The translations under genes and the position numbers were made by a program. From Atrina japonica (taxonomy: Eukaryota > Mollusca > Bivalvia > Pterioida > Pinnidae), in contig BROG01000536.1 of NCBI GenBank assembly GCA_030159075.1, positions 310,001 to 374,000 of the forward strand: 64,000 nucleotides of DNA, in the 5' to 3' direction. Below the pieces are notes generated by a model. The model searched no databases and had not been told where the DNA came from. It worked only from the letters and a program-made list of their open reading frames with translations. How positions within the stretch are numbered: position 1 is the first letter of the stretch; the number at the start of each line of letters is the position of its first letter. Below are positions 22,552 through 33,733 of this stretch, one piece after another.

Positions 22552-23212
22552 GTGCTTTAAAATTTTTAATGAACAGTACCTTTTAAACTGTTGAACTTGA
22601 GTACGTTTTATTTGAAATAACAATAACAATGATTTTATTCTCATAAACTAAATTACATTCGTGTAGAGAAGATATAAATATATACAAATATACAATACAA
22701 ATCAAATCAGTGCATGCGCAATTAACATGATAAGTGTATCTTTTTATCAACCTGGATGTTGGACTCTGTTCCTAATATAACTTATGTGATTGTAAATTTA
22801 TAAAGTGATATATCTGCATGATGGAGGATATTTACCCCCAGAAAGACAGATAATGATAAATTTATAAAATTTGTCAAAACATGAATCTGGTTGAGTTAAA
22901 CTATCTTTCATGCCGAAAGTAAAATAAAAAAAAAGAATCAACTGTTGAGCAGCCAAACCATAAAAGAAAATGATTTAGATAGATCAAAGGTTGGCTGAAA
23001 TCGATCTGTTAAAGTCCTATAAATGTTATCGTCTAATTATTCTAAATGGTATTTTTGAGGGACATTCTTTGAACATGACCGAGATCGCCAATTTTTGTAT
23101 TAATTTGGTACCATTAGTAAAATAGGCTAAAACTTATTGTACCAGAAGATAGACAGTCAGTTACAGATTTGGATTTACAATTTCGGAGTCTAATTTGTTA
23201 TTCTACTTCCCA
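22552..23212. other. AT-rich stretch, no feature seen
   Basis: No matched repeat or exon signal. Confidence 0.4.
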
Positions 23213-23385
23213 CCAAGAATTGTCCACTTGTACAGGCGAAGTACCACAAATTTTGACCTGTGCTTTGGGCTGACGCTAATACAACAAAGACTCTTATACG
23301 CCACGAATGTCGTGACGCGTGACCTCGATGTATTGTCTCGTCCTGTAGAATAGTGACTTTCATATCCGTTGCCGAGTTCTATTAT
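23213..23385 (-). mobile_element. Old SINE body, family C-like
   Basis: CACAAATTTTGACCTGTGCT, GGGCTGACGCTAATAC, TACGCCACGAAT, GTGACCTCGATG, GACTTTCATATCCGTTGCCG follow the order of the SINE C body at 63508-63840 with many substitutions. No tRNA head or TSD remains. Confidence 0.65.
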
Positions 23386-23689
23386 AAAAGTCCACGTCTG
23401 CGCAGTCAAGTTTTTGCACTTGTGGTGCCCACGTTACCGCAGCATCTACGCTAAAAAAATTGATAAGTTACTTTTCATTGGCACTAAGTACCAAATATGA
23501 TCAGTCAAATACAAGAAGAAAAAGTTGGACATCGCGGATTGATATAATAAATTACTACGCGCGACGATATGTATGTCATTTCAACAGTGTTTTAAAAATC
23601 GATTTAATGTATATCGAATAAGTAAATTGGAATATTTGCGTTTAATTGACTCAATATTAGTATTGTTTAAGGCGTGTTCGGGATATTAA

Positions 23690-24145
23690 CATTTCATATA
23701 AAGAGGTAAATTACTCACTGACAAATTATTGATACAGGGATATCAAAAACTGCGTTTGATGTCAAAGTTCCGCAAATTTTAAGGCCAGTAAAATAGTCCT
23801 GTTTGCTATTACTGTTTCTCTAAGTGAAATGTTGAGTTACCTGTTCGATGGCGGTTGTTGAGACGTCTGTACCACTTGTGACGTCTGTACCACTTGTGAC
23901 GTTTGTACCACTTGTGACGTCTGTGCCACTTGTGACGTCTGTACCACTTGTGACGAGGATTCGTTCCTCACAAGTTTCATTTTGATATTGCTGTGGACCG
24001 GTCGACAGGGGATGCTTACTCCTCCATGACACCTGATCCCACCTCCTAATTTCAAGAGGCCCGTGTTTGTCCGTTTCTTTTACCAGATTTGTACCTATAT
24101 CCTAGACATCCTAATGATTCATACCTTGGTATCTGAGATTTTATA
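23690..24145 (-). repeat. Dispersed repeat D, copy 1
   Basis: Contains TGTGGACCGGTCGACAGGGG, ATGCTTACTCCTCCATG, ACCTGATCCCACCTC, CCGTGTTTGTCC and TACCAGATTTGTACCT. Other copies are at 24590-24945 (opposite orientation), 28060-30000 (split), 47300-47640 and 50696-51010. Strand is set relative to the 24590 copy. It carries an 18-bp minisatellite. The copy at 50696 lies directly behind a reverse-transcriptase fragment in the same sense, so D may be the 3' region of a retroelement or its non-autonomous derivative. Confidence 0.8.
23864..23953. repeat. 18-bp minisatellite inside repeat D
   Basis: Five units of GACGTCTGTACCACTTGT, one with TTT and one with TGC. Other D copies carry about one unit. 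The unit length makes a GTDVTS-like open frame on the minus strand that I regard as fortuitous. Confidence 0.95.
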
Positions 24146-24589
24146 TATGAAGTCGTTATTCTAAATGTAAATACACAGAGGGTTAGACAGGAGGCATATA
24201 CTTTCGTCCTTATCCCTGTTCGACCTTGGAATATCCGATCTGCCAATATAGGTAGATCTATATGGGTATATTAAGTTACGCAGCCAATGTTATCAGGCGA
24301 TTTAACACGGTCATACATTAGCATTAAACATCGTTATTTAGTAGCTGTCCTGTAATTAGCGCTGGGGTTTTAAAGTTTACAATTTATGTTGTGTGATCAT
24401 TTATCCTTGCCAATATTCTAGGCAATTGTTTGCAAATTAAAATGGGAAAATAAGAACATGACAAACACATACTAGATCATTTATTTACACGAAACACGTG
24501 TATTCGGTGTGTCTGTCAGGCAGTTTTTGAATGTACATATGTAGTTGTCACAATATCAGTCTCCAGCGCCGAGTCATTCCAATAGAATA

Positions 24590-24945
24590 TAAAAATTTCA
24601 GATACCAAAGTATAAATCAATAGAATGTCCAGGACACAGATACAAATCCGGTAAAAATGGACAAACACGGACCTCTGGAAACCAAGAGGTGGGATCAGGT
24701 GCCATGGAGGAGTAAGCATCCCCTGTCGACCGGTCACACCCGCCGTGAGTCCACAGTCAAGTCCAACGAAACAAGTGAGGAGTGTATCCTCGTCACATTT
24801 CGTACAGACGTCTCAACAACCGCCAACGAAAAGGCAACTCAACATTTCACTTAGTGAAACAGAGTAGTCGCAAACAAGACTATTATACCGACCGTAAAAT
24901 TTGCGGAACGTTGACATTAGAACAATTACCTGTTTAAAGATACAG
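24590..24945 (+). repeat. Dispersed repeat D, copy 2 (inverted to copy 1)
   Basis: CAGATACCAAAGTATAAATC, GACAAACACGGACCTCTGGA, AGGAGTAAGCATCCCCTGTC, GACCGGTCACACCCGCCGTG, CAAGACTATTATACCGACCG. Together with copy 1 it forms an inverted pair with arms of about 350-450 bp separated by about 450 bp. Confidence 0.85.
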
Positions 24946-24969
24946 TCCAACTTGCATGATTTTGAATTT

Positions 24970-25208
24970 TGAATGTTGTTTTACGCCACACTCGACAATT
25001 TTTCAGTTATATGGTGGCGGCCAGTTTTTAATGGTGGAGGGGAGAACCCGGTTTCACTGTGGCAGGGAAAAGACCACCGACACTTTCCGAATGTTAGCTG
25101 GCAAACTTTTATCACAAAAAGCAGCTTACGTTCCTGCGGGGCTCGAACCTGCACCAACCAGAAGTGAGTTAATTCGATGCTCTAACCACTTGGCCACGAG
25201 GACCCCTC
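24970..25208 (-). mobile_element. SINE family A2
   Basis: TTACGCCACACTCGACAATT, ATGGTGGCGGCCAGTTTTTA, AGACCACCGACACTTTCCG, GCTCGAACCTGCACC and CTCTAACCACTTGGCCACGA give a nearly complete minus-strand A2 element. The head (right end) retains an A-box-like sequence. Confidence 0.88.
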
Positions 25209-25296
25209 AAACTTTACATGAAAGACCGCCTCTGTGTAGAGGACACCTGGCTATAAAGGTAATTAAAGCATAATCTTTTTCATAATGAATAAATCT

Positions 25297-25361
25297 CTTT
25301 ATAAAGGCCACCTGTCTGTAACGACCACTTTTGTCTGTTCCCTTGGGTGGCCTTTATAGAC
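25297..25361. mobile_element. Short palindromic repeat (ATAAAGGCCACC ends)
   Basis: ATAAAGGCCACC at 25301-25312 is mirrored by GGTGGCCTTTAT at 25346-25357, giving a 12-bp perfect inverted repeat around about 33 bp. Compact MITE-like element or hairpin. Confidence 0.6.
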
Positions 25362-25736
25362 AATTTTGACTGCATTGTGCCAATATACGCAATTATACAT
25401 GTATAATGCTTGAACATTTTTAGCCTGGCTTTCCGTGCTTCCAGTACTTTGATATGATACCTGTCCATATTATGGACATTGTACAAAACCATACTTCATA
25501 CAGGATTTCATTAAATGGCAGAAAAAAAGGCAGGGTCAGCTAAAGTTTTGATTTACATGTGCCTTGATTTCTGATTGGCTAATATTCTTCATATGATTGC
25601 ATTCTATAATAAAATTTTATTTCATTTAGAAAATAATGACAATCTCGTTTGGAAATTTATTCATGGCTGCGAACTTATGGAAACTAACTGAGTACATCTA
25701 AATGCTGACGGGCGTGGCATGCTAACAGGGAACACT

Positions 25737-25966
25737 GACTCATTCCGGACACCTGGTCCCATCCCGTTTGCTATTGTTCGTCATGTTGAGACGATTTGTA
25801 TATCTAATTTGTCGTATTATAATGGACTTCGAATTTCGAATATCCTTTGGTACTTCATTTGACTCATTCCGGACACCTGGTCCCATCCCGTTTGGTACTC
25901 GTCATATATTAATTTGTCGTATTATAATGGACTTCGAATTTCGAATATCCTTTGGTACTTCATTTT
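25737..25966. repeat. Tandem duplication (124 bp plus about 106 bp)
   Basis: GACTCATTCCGGACACCTGG opens both halves (25737, 25861), and both end GAATATCCTTTGGTACTTCA then TTT. The second lacks about 18 bp in the middle. Near identity implies a recent event. Confidence 0.95.
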
Positions 25967-26204
25967 TTTTTCTTTATCACATGCAAATGGCATTTATGTC
26001 ACTTAAATGATCCGGGTGCTAGGTTCTGGTCCGCTTACGCACATTTCATATAAAGAGGTCGCACCGCTAAATGACAACTTGAAAGTAATATAAGATATCC
26101 ATTAAATGTCATTGATAATAGATAGTTTCATTGATATATCAATACAAGTATTATATTTGTATAAGTACGTTTATCGCTATAGTAAATGTTTTTGTTTTTT
26201 AATT

Positions 26205-26481
26205 TTTTTTGTTTATTTATTGTAGTTTAACGTCCCACTCAAAAATCTTTAACTTATATGGAGACGTCACCAAATGCAGGTGAAGGACTTCAAATTTTGA
26301 CCTATGTTCGGCACTTACGGCCATTGAGCAGTGAGGGTTCTTTAACGTGCCGACACTAACTGCAACACGGGACCTCGAGTTTTACTGTCTCATCCGAAGG
26401 ACAGGAAACCAGCCTGCCGCCGGCTGGACTCGAACTCACGATCAAGAGTCGAGCGCGCTACCGACTGAGCCAGGCCGGCTC
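26205..26481 (-). mobile_element. SINE family B
   Basis: Minus-strand copy: tail TTGTTTATTTATTGTAG, body GGAGACGTCACCAAATGC and TTCTTTAACGTGCCGACA, head ending GACTGAGCCAGGCCGGCTC. About 10 bp of the T-arm region (CACGACCT) is missing relative to other copies. Abutted by an A2 SINE. Confidence 0.93.
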
Positions 26482-26504
26482 TTTTTTTTATTATTCTGAT
26501 CAGT

Positions 26505-26645
26505 GTTTTACGCCACACTCGACAATATTTCAGTTATATGGTGGTGGCCAGTTTTTAGTGGTGGAGAAGAGAACCCGGTTATTATGTACCCGGGAAGAGT
26601 TCATCGGCTTTCTACAAGTAAACTGGCAAACTTTTAAATAATCGA
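26505..26645 (-). mobile_element. SINE family A2, 3' part only
   Basis: TTTTACGCCACACTCGACAA, GTGGTGGCCAGTTTTTAGTG, GTACCCGGGAAGAGTTCATC, AAGTAAACTGGCAAACTTTT, then the match stops. The tRNA head is missing. Confidence 0.85.
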
Positions 26646-27234
26646 TCGTTTGGTATTACTGAAATATTAAATGCGTCTCGACAACAGACTTAAAATATTA
26701 ATTGGTCATTATTATTTTATTTCAAATTTAATTTTAAATGTTTCGGATATTACGTTTTTTAAAATTGAATCAAATGCTGGATTATAGAAGGTCAATCTTA
26801 CACCATTTATATCTATCGGCACCTCTACTTGGTAACACCAACTTGGTGTGAACGACTGCAAAATAAATCTAAGTCACCGTCGCGTGACTGCCGGGGAGTT
26901 TATATTTCATACTAATGTATATATCATATTACACATTTATATAAGGGTCGCAAAATGAGTTATCAGTTTATGTCATGTCGTCAGAGGGCCGGTATTAATT
27001 ATCGATGTTTTAAACTATTCATACTTATATTTCAACGACAAGTAATATAAGTTCAAATAGGTCAAGCACGTCGGTTGCTAGCTAGCCTTGAAGTCGAATT
27101 AAGATGTGATTTGATTAATAAACACTCAGTCACCTCTGTGTAGTCTCAATCACTTCGCGTTAAATTCGAAATTTGAATGACCCCGAGACTTAAGAGTAGC
27201 AACTGGACAGATAAACATCCGGTTTAAGAGTCTT

Positions 27235-27238
<4 letters not shown>
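26646..27238. other. Unassigned stretch
   Basis: No matched repeat or exon signal. Confidence 0.4.

Positions 27239-27306
<68 letters not shown>
27239..27306. repeat. (GA)n microsatellite
   Basis: About 33 GA units. Confidence 0.95.
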
Positions 27307-27309
<3 letters not shown>

Positions 27310-27321
27310 TAAGAGAAAGGG

Positions 27322-27376
27322 ACAGTTCTATATGTCACAGTTCTATATGTCACACTGTCAGTGACACTGACAGTGT
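27322..27376. repeat. Direct duplication followed by perfect hairpin
   Basis: ACAGTTCTATATGTC occurs twice in tandem (27322-27351). ACACTGTCAGTG then pairs perfectly with CACTGACAGTGT (27352-27363, 27365-27376) around one base, a near-perfect palindrome of 25 bp. Confidence 0.85.
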
Positions 27377-27925
27377 CAGAGGTGTCACGGTATCACCGGT
27401 CATCCTGATGTCACTTTCGAGGTTAGTTCGTCACCACACACAAAAAGTGTTGGTAGGCTATGGTCATTGTGAATGATTTGTTGATAATTATATCGGTACA
27501 GAATCGAATGATATAAGATATATTTGTGGTTTTGTTGACTTAGCTTTTCCTTCCTATGCGTATTTAACTTATTACTTTAACGAGATCCAGTCAAGTCTAA
27601 TGCAGCAACTCTTAACCATCATATGACAAATACTCCTGAATCAGGCACATCCTTTTGTTCAGATCTACGTGCAGAGTCATATTTTAAATTTTGGAATTTA
27701 CCGGGTGGGTGTAAAATAAAAAAAATTATAACGTGACAACTAGATGCCAAGCTGTATAGTTAGGAATGTACTGAATTGGTGCTTATACAAATTCACAACA
27801 TGGCGGTATTAAAAGTCGTTTGTGTCGGAATCGTAGTAATTTAAATTTTAGTAATAAAAACTCTTTTAAAATGCAACAAATATGTTTTGTATACAAAAAT
27901 GTGACACAAACTTTTAATTCCTAAT

Positions 27926-28010
27926 TACAATTTTATCTTGTAATCTTGTAATTACGACTTTATCTTGCAATTACTATTTTATCTTGTTATTAGTGCTTTT
28001 ATCTCGAATT
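27926..28010. repeat. Short TCTTGTAATTACGA array
   Basis: Several diverged units of ATCTTGTAATTACGACTTT, the motif that fills the element at 16518-17191. No inverted repeat termini are visible here. Confidence 0.6.
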
Positions 28011-28132
28011 TCTGTTAAATTACATCTTTTGCAGTGTTTTTCTGTAGTTGATAAACGTGAAACAGTAATCTTCAGAATGTTGGGAGGCAATATACAATTC
28101 TGGTTAACACTGGACAAACACGAACGTCTGGA

Positions 28133-28420
28133 GAGCCGGCATGGCTCAGTCAGTAGCGCGCTCGACTCTGGATCGTGAGGTCGTGAGTTCGAGTCCCGCC
28201 AGATACAGGTTGGTTTCCTGTCTTTCGGATGAGACAGTAAAAACTGGAGGTCCCGTGTCACAGTAGGTGTCGGCACGTTCAAAGAACCCTCACTGCTCAA
28301 TGGCCGTTAGTGCCAAGCATAGGCCAAAATTTGAAGCCCTTCACCGGCATTTGGTGACGTCTCCATATGAGTGAAATACTCTTGAGTGGGACTTTAAACA
28401 ACAATAAACAAACAAACAAA
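28133..28420 (+). mobile_element. SINE family B inserted in repeat D
   Basis: Full-length: head GAGCCGGCATGGCTCAGTCA, B-box region GTGAGTTCGAGTCCCGCC, body, and tail ACAATAAACAAACAAACAAA. TSD CGAACGTCTGGA / CGAACATCTGGA (28121-28132 and 28421-28432, one mismatch). The host sequence on both sides is repeat D, which confirms the boundaries. Confidence 0.96.
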
Positions 28421-28543
28421 CGAACATCTGGAAATCCAGAGGTGGGAACAGGAGTCATGGAGGAGTAAGCATCCCATGTTGACCGGCCACACCCGCTGCA
28501 AGTCCACAGTCAAACAAGGGCTAATTGTAACGGGGTACTGTTA

Positions 28544-29796
28544 CATGATGTCCCCCAAACGGTGAAACAAGTCGTGTTGCTATCAACGAGCATTTATTTA
28601 CATACCAATCTGCAATTGTTCTTCACAGGTTTTGAGGAATAAAAGCCATAAGGCTGAAATCGCAATCGATGATACCAGTAAATTTCATATTTCATCAAAA
28701 TCAGACAATGTTGACATTTTGACCATTCAGAAGCCCGGTTTGCCATTGACGGCAACAAAACCAATACCATTGAAGTTGCGATCCCTTGATACCCATAAAT
28801 TCCAAATTTCATCAAAATCTGACTGTGTTGAATTTTTGACCAATCAGAAGCCTCAGTTTGCTATAGACAGCAACGAAACCCATATTGAAATCGCAGTCCC
28901 TTGATACCTATAAATTCCAAATTTCATCAAAATCTGACCAATCAGAAACCTCTGTTTGCTATAGACAGCAACGAAACCTATATCAACCAAATCGCAGTCC
29001 CTTGATACCCATTAATTCCAAATTTCATGAAAATCTGACATTGTTGAAATTTTGACCAATCAAAAGCCTCGGTTTGCCATAGACAACAACAAAACCCATA
29101 CCATTTAATTCGCATTCCCTCGATACCAATAAATGCTAAACTTCATTAAGATTGGACAATGTTTAAATTTCGACCAATCAGAAGCCTCGGTTAGCAATAG
29201 ACAGCAACAAAACCCATATAATTGAAATCGCAATCCCTTAATACCCCCAATTCCAAATTTCATTAAAATCGGATAATGTTGAAATTTCGACCAATCAGAA
29301 ATTTTGACTTGCCAAATACGGCAACGAAACCCGTATGATTGAAATCGCAATCCCTAAATACCCTTAAATTCAAAATTTCATCAAAACCGGACAATGTTGA
29401 AATTTTGACCAATAAGAAGCCTCGGTTTGCCATAGACGCCACCTTTTTATGACGTCGCAAAATACATTGTAATCATATGACGTTTCATTACAGTCCGTCC
29501 AGTAGTTTCAGAGAAAACATGCGGACAAGTTTCGACCAATCAGAAGCCACGGTTTGCCACAGACGCCAGTTTTAATGACATTACATATGTAGAAAACATC
29601 TGCACACCCACACCTATCATCATATGGAGTTTCATTAGAATCCGTCAAGTAGTTTCCGAGAAAACGCGCGGACAAGTTCATCGCGGAAAGAAAGAAGAAG
29701 AAGAAAAAGAAGAAGAAGAAGTTGAAGAAGAAGAAGAAGAAGAAGAAACAGAGCAAACACAACATGTCTCTCAAACTTCGTTTGGGGGACATGATT
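28544..29796 (+). mobile_element. Tandem-repeat element E with 3' hairpin
   Basis: Begins CATGATGTCCCCCAAACGG and ends with the inverse CGTTTGGGGGACATGATT, so it has short terminal inverted repeats. The interior holds about seven 117-bp units (ATTTCATCAAAATC at 28689, 28806, 28921, 29022, 29140, 29257, 29375), then two related 127-bp units, an AAG tract and a terminal hairpin (29766-29790). The design recalls bivalve tandem-repeat-bearing non-autonomous elements of the Helitron or pearl type, but I cannot confirm that. Confidence 0.75.
29690..29750. repeat. (AAG)n microsatellite inside element E
   Basis: GAA/AAG triplets with one TTG interruption, immediately 5' of the terminal hairpin. The poly-F frame on the minus strand is an artefact. 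Confidence 0.95.
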
Positions 29797-30086
29797 AAAA
29801 TGAAATAAGTGAGAAATAAATTCTCGTCACAATAGATACAGACCACTTAACAACCGCCATCCATCAGTTAACACAAAATTTCATTCAGCGGAAGACAGTA
29901 ATTGCAAACAAGTCCATTTTATCGACCGTAAAATTTGCTGAACGTTGACGTCAAACGCGATTTCCGATTACATTGAAACAACTTATCAGTAAGTAGTTTG
30001 TTTCTGTATATGAAATGTTCATATGTTGAACATGTTTACGCATATCGGGTCATTTACGAGACAAAAACACCATATGAAGGTGATAG

Positions 30087-30087
<1 letters not shown>

Positions 30088-30152
<65 letters not shown>
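30088..30152. repeat. (TA)n microsatellite
   Basis: About 32 TA units. Confidence 0.95.
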
Positions 30153-30155
<3 letters not shown>

Positions 30156-30404
30156 TACTGACACGTGGACAATAGGGTACATTCGAGTAAGCACGGATTA
30201 CCGTTATGATCCTGCATTTATTCGCGTTTTCTCGATTTTGTTCCTCATATGTTTTTTCGCTTTTCATATTTACCTTAGCAACGTGTGTAAATTAAATGGA
30301 AATATTTTTACTTTTTCACCCATTAAATTTATTTTGAATAAAGAAGCCCAAGAGACTCTTAAAACATGCCAGAGTGAGTTATTTAGTTGAACGCCAAATT
30401 ACTG

Positions 30405-30515
30405 AAATTTGGCAGGAGGGGAAATGTGCGGACAAACCGGCAATCGAACCGAGAACCTTCCGAACACTTGCAGGGAAATTTTACCCTTTGTGCCATCGGG
30501 GCTATCCTTATAATA
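30405..30515 (-). mobile_element. tRNA-like SINE head, decayed
   Basis: On the minus strand, CCCGATGGCACAAAGGG resembles a pol III A box and CTCGGTTCGATTGCCGG a B box with one inserted G, at normal tRNA spacing. The body has no match to families A-C, so this may be a fourth or fifth SINE family. Confidence 0.5.
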
Positions 30516-30974
30516 TCGAAACCGGAAATAACATTGAGGAACATTTTTCTAGAATCACGCAACTGGCGATTATAAAAGCGGGGTTATAACGGTAATCCGG
30601 GCTAACTCGAAAGTTTCCTATTGACGATAGGTCGCGTTTGTCGTATAGCCTGAATGTTAATTCCTGTCTGTGTCTATAGTACGGTACGTATAATGTCCAA
30701 AGTGGAAGCGCATGTGCTTGATTCCGCGGTGTCTTTAACTTCTATTACGTTATATGACGTGTGTGAAAATTATCAATATTAATTGACAAAACACCGTCGA
30801 TTTATCTAAAAGTCCAGTTAAAAGCCACCGGCAGCTTTTTGAACTCCTGGTTGGCAGGTGATCGTGATATGACAATATTGTCATTTCAAGAGCCCCATAT
30901 CAAGCACACACCTATACTTCTTCCTATCAGTTTACAGGAATGTCTGGAGACCAAATAATGTGCGACATGTTTCG
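30516..30974. other. Unassigned stretch
   Basis: No supported feature. Confidence 0.4.
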
Positions 30975-30985
30975 TACTAGTTCGG

Positions 30986-31276
30986 TTTGTTTGTTTGTTT
31001 GTTTATTGTTGTTTAACGTCCCACTCAAGAATATTTCACTCATATGGAGACGTCACCAAATGCCGGTGAAGGGCTTCAAATTTTGGCCTATGCTCGGCAC
31101 TTACGGCCAATTGAGCAGTGAGGGTTCTTTAACGTTGCCGACACCTACTGTGACACGGGACAACGGTTTTACTGTCTCATCCGACAGACAGGAAACCAAC
31201 CTGCCGCCGGCTGGACTCGAACTCACGACCTCACGATCAAGAATCAAGCGCGCTACCGACTGAGCCAGGCCGGCTC
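30986..31276 (-). mobile_element. SINE family B, full length, with TSD
   Basis: The minus-strand head starts GAGCCGGCCTGGCTCAGTCG at 31276; body and tail of AAACAACAATAAACAAACAA follow. A perfect 11-bp TSD TACTAGTTCGG (30975-30985, 31277-31287) flanks it. Confidence 0.97.
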
Positions 31277-31456
31277 TACTAGTTCGGATCTTGCAATATC
31301 CGATATTATAGACGATAGAAGTAACGCCTATAGAATATCTCACCAGCAGCATAAGACTAAAAAATTCCAATTATACCACCCACCAAAAAGAAAAAAATTA
31401 ATATAATTATATAAAAAAAACATCAACAGCAGAAGAATTTTTATACAATTGTCCTT

Positions 31457-31555
31457 TACTAATTTTTAATTTGTAATAAATTAAAAATGAGTACAGGGCA
31501 ATATTGATATTGTCCTGTACTCAGTTTTAATGTATTACAAATTAAAAATTAGTTA
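31457..31555. repeat. Long hairpin, about 47-bp arms
   Basis: TACTAATTTTTAATTTGTAA... pairs with ...TTACAAATTAAAAATTAGTT around a 4-base loop (31504-31507), with only about three mismatches. A near-perfect foldback of about 100 bp, possibly a MITE relic. Confidence 0.9.
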
Positions 31556-32919
31556 AGTACCTAATGATAATTGATAATTTTATCTTATTTAATAATATTT
31601 AATGACACAATTTACATACACTAAGAAAATGATAATATATACATGAATGGTCCCGTCACTAATTATGGATCATTTTAGCAACGGGATATTCCGGATAATC
31701 ACATGATTACAACATACTCGGGGGAGGGGTGGGGGTTACTGAATGTAAACTATCGAACTTCCATACGACGACAAGGGTGAAAGACTAATGAGACCCACCA
31801 CCTTGTTCTCAAGCTGTCTGCACACTCACAATAAATGATCGTGTGATGGCGATGACGGGGTTCCGTACATGAGAACTGTCAGTATGAGTTAAAGGTTGTG
31901 AACAACGTACGTAGCCTGCACTTCAGTAGATACATGTAGTGTATGAACGTGTAAATTTAGCACAAATGTCAGTACAAAAACAAACAAGCGCTATGGACCT
32001 TGGATCCCAGAAAAGACATCGGAAGGACTCGGGTACCAGGCTACGATTTGTGGACGCAAAGCTAACACGGAAATAACAATGCATATCACCCGACCCCGGA
32101 TGTAGTTTGAACTCTCGACCTCCGGTACGGTGATAATGTTTGCAGTTTGAAACATAACAACAATTTCAACATTTTTTTTTAAACTGGTACGCAGACAGTA
32201 TATAATTCCTAGTCACATGACTGTCGTAAATGTATAATCTGATTGGTTGAATTATACACGTGGTTGAGTACAATGGGTTTGTTGACCGCCCGATCCAGTA
32301 ATGGCCGAATTAGTAACAGCCTAGATATGACGGCTTAGCAACATTTTCATATTCAAATAAAACAATTCTAAATACTCCTTACCTATGATTTGGCAACAAT
32401 TTTAGCATGATTTCAAGTGAGCGAAGCGAGAATTTTATGGTTCCTCCTTTCCATCTACTGCTCAAATGTTTGCATCAATAAATACCACATGGTTTTCCTA
32501 ACCCGATGTATTTATTAATGTAACATTACGATGTTACAATGACAAAGCTGCACTCGCTTCAAGGCAATGCCTCAGTTCATATTATATAGTGAGAGGAATC
32601 GGCAAATTAAGATGATTTAAAACCATTATAACTTCTCGGTTTTTATGACTACACTAAGGGGATTGGCCGATGACGGTTGACCATGTTACCCGTACTGATA
32701 AGAAACAACAGGAAAGTTATTTTGTATAGGCCTAAGGCTAGGAGGTGCTAATGATAGGTTACTCTTGAATCATCACCTTACATATAGCTTAAAGTGCCCG
32801 GATCTATGCAACTTATAATTAGGCACTGTTGGTGCACTAATTGTTGGATACCTTTTTTGTAACACAATAATACATACATTTTCGTATTAAACTTTTAGGG
32901 CTAGATTATGGATTTTCTT
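31556..32919. other. Unassigned stretch
   Basis: No supported gene. A minus-strand tRNA-like patch around 32085-32135 is too weak to call. Confidence 0.35.
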
Positions 32920-33020
32920 CTTTGATGTTTGATTTTTGTTGTTGTTGTTGTTGTTGTCTGAAAGCCTATCTATCAGCGGACGCTAAACAGAGAAAAAAAT
33001 AAACTTGGCGTGGCCCTATA
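32920..33020 (-). repeat. Dispersed repeat H, copy 2
   Basis: TTG triplets followed by TCTGAAAGCCTATCTATCAG and CGGACGCTAAACAGAGA, the reverse complement of the H core at 4555-4600, then AACTTGGCGTGGCCCTAT. Confidence 0.65.
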
Positions 33021-33082
33021 ACTAGTAATACTGTACGCAGTATAACGATTTCTATACATGTGTATTCCTCATTGTGGTATAT

Positions 33083-33505
33083 AAAACAAATAGCTATAAA
33101 TGAGGAAATAATCCGCTATACATAGCACTTAAAACAAATAGCTATAAATGAGGAAATAATCCGTAATACTTAGAACAAATAGCTATAAATGAAGAAATAA
33201 TCAGTTATACAGAGCACTTAAAACAAATAGCTATAAATGAGGAAATAATCAGTTATACAGAGCACTTAAAACAAATAGCTATAAATGAGGAAATAATCCG
33301 TAATACTTAGAACAAATAGCTATAAATGAAGAAATAATCAGTTATACAGAGCACTCAAAACAAATAGCTATACATGAAGAAATAATCAGTTATATAGAGC
33401 ACTTAAAACAAATAGCTATAAATGAAGAAATAATCCGTTATATAGAGCACTTAAAACAAATAGCTATAAAAGAAGAAATAATCCATTATATAGAGCACTT
33501 AAAAC
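33083..33505. repeat. 48/41-bp minisatellite, about nine units
   Basis: Unit AACAAATAGCTATAAATGAG, then GAAATAATCCGTTATACAGA, GCACTTAA. Starts at 33086, 33134, 33175, 33223, 33271, 33312, 33360, 33408 and 33456. Spacings are 48, 41, 48, 48, 41, 48, 48, 48. The two 41-bp units share the same 7-bp loss (CCGTAATACTTAG form), so a 137-bp block (48+48+41) was itself duplicated. Confidence 0.97.
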
Positions 33506-33528
33506 TGCAATTGTGTATTATTGTGTAC

Positions 33529-33530
<2 letters not shown>

Positions 33531-33576
<46 letters not shown>

Positions 33577-33594
33577 ATATATATATATATATAT
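33531..33594. repeat. (TA)n microsatellite
   Basis: TA tract directly after the minisatellite. Confidence 0.95.
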
Positions 33595-33662
33595 CTTCCT
33601 TTCAAATAATCCAACATAGTTGGACGAGTCCAACATTTGAGCTTATTTTGTCATTAGAAAAC

Positions 33663-33664
<2 letters not shown>

Positions 33665-33730
<66 letters not shown>
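33665..33730. repeat. (GA)n microsatellite
   Basis: About 33 GA units, directly before the foldback at 33733. Confidence 0.95.

Positions 33731-33732
<2 letters not shown>

Positions 33733-33733
<1 letters not shown>

Larger units (their letters stand above)
28060..30000 (+). repeat. Dispersed repeat D, copy 3, split by two insertions
   Basis: D sequence is present at about 28060-28132, 28421-28530 and 29797-29960. The first gap is a SINE B with its TSD and the second is tandem-repeat element E. The flanking pieces join in the order seen in uninterrupted copy 24590-24945: ACAAACACGAACGTCTGGA | AATCCAGAGGTGGGA, then AGTCCACAGTCAA | AATGAAATAAGTGAG. Confidence 0.8.
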
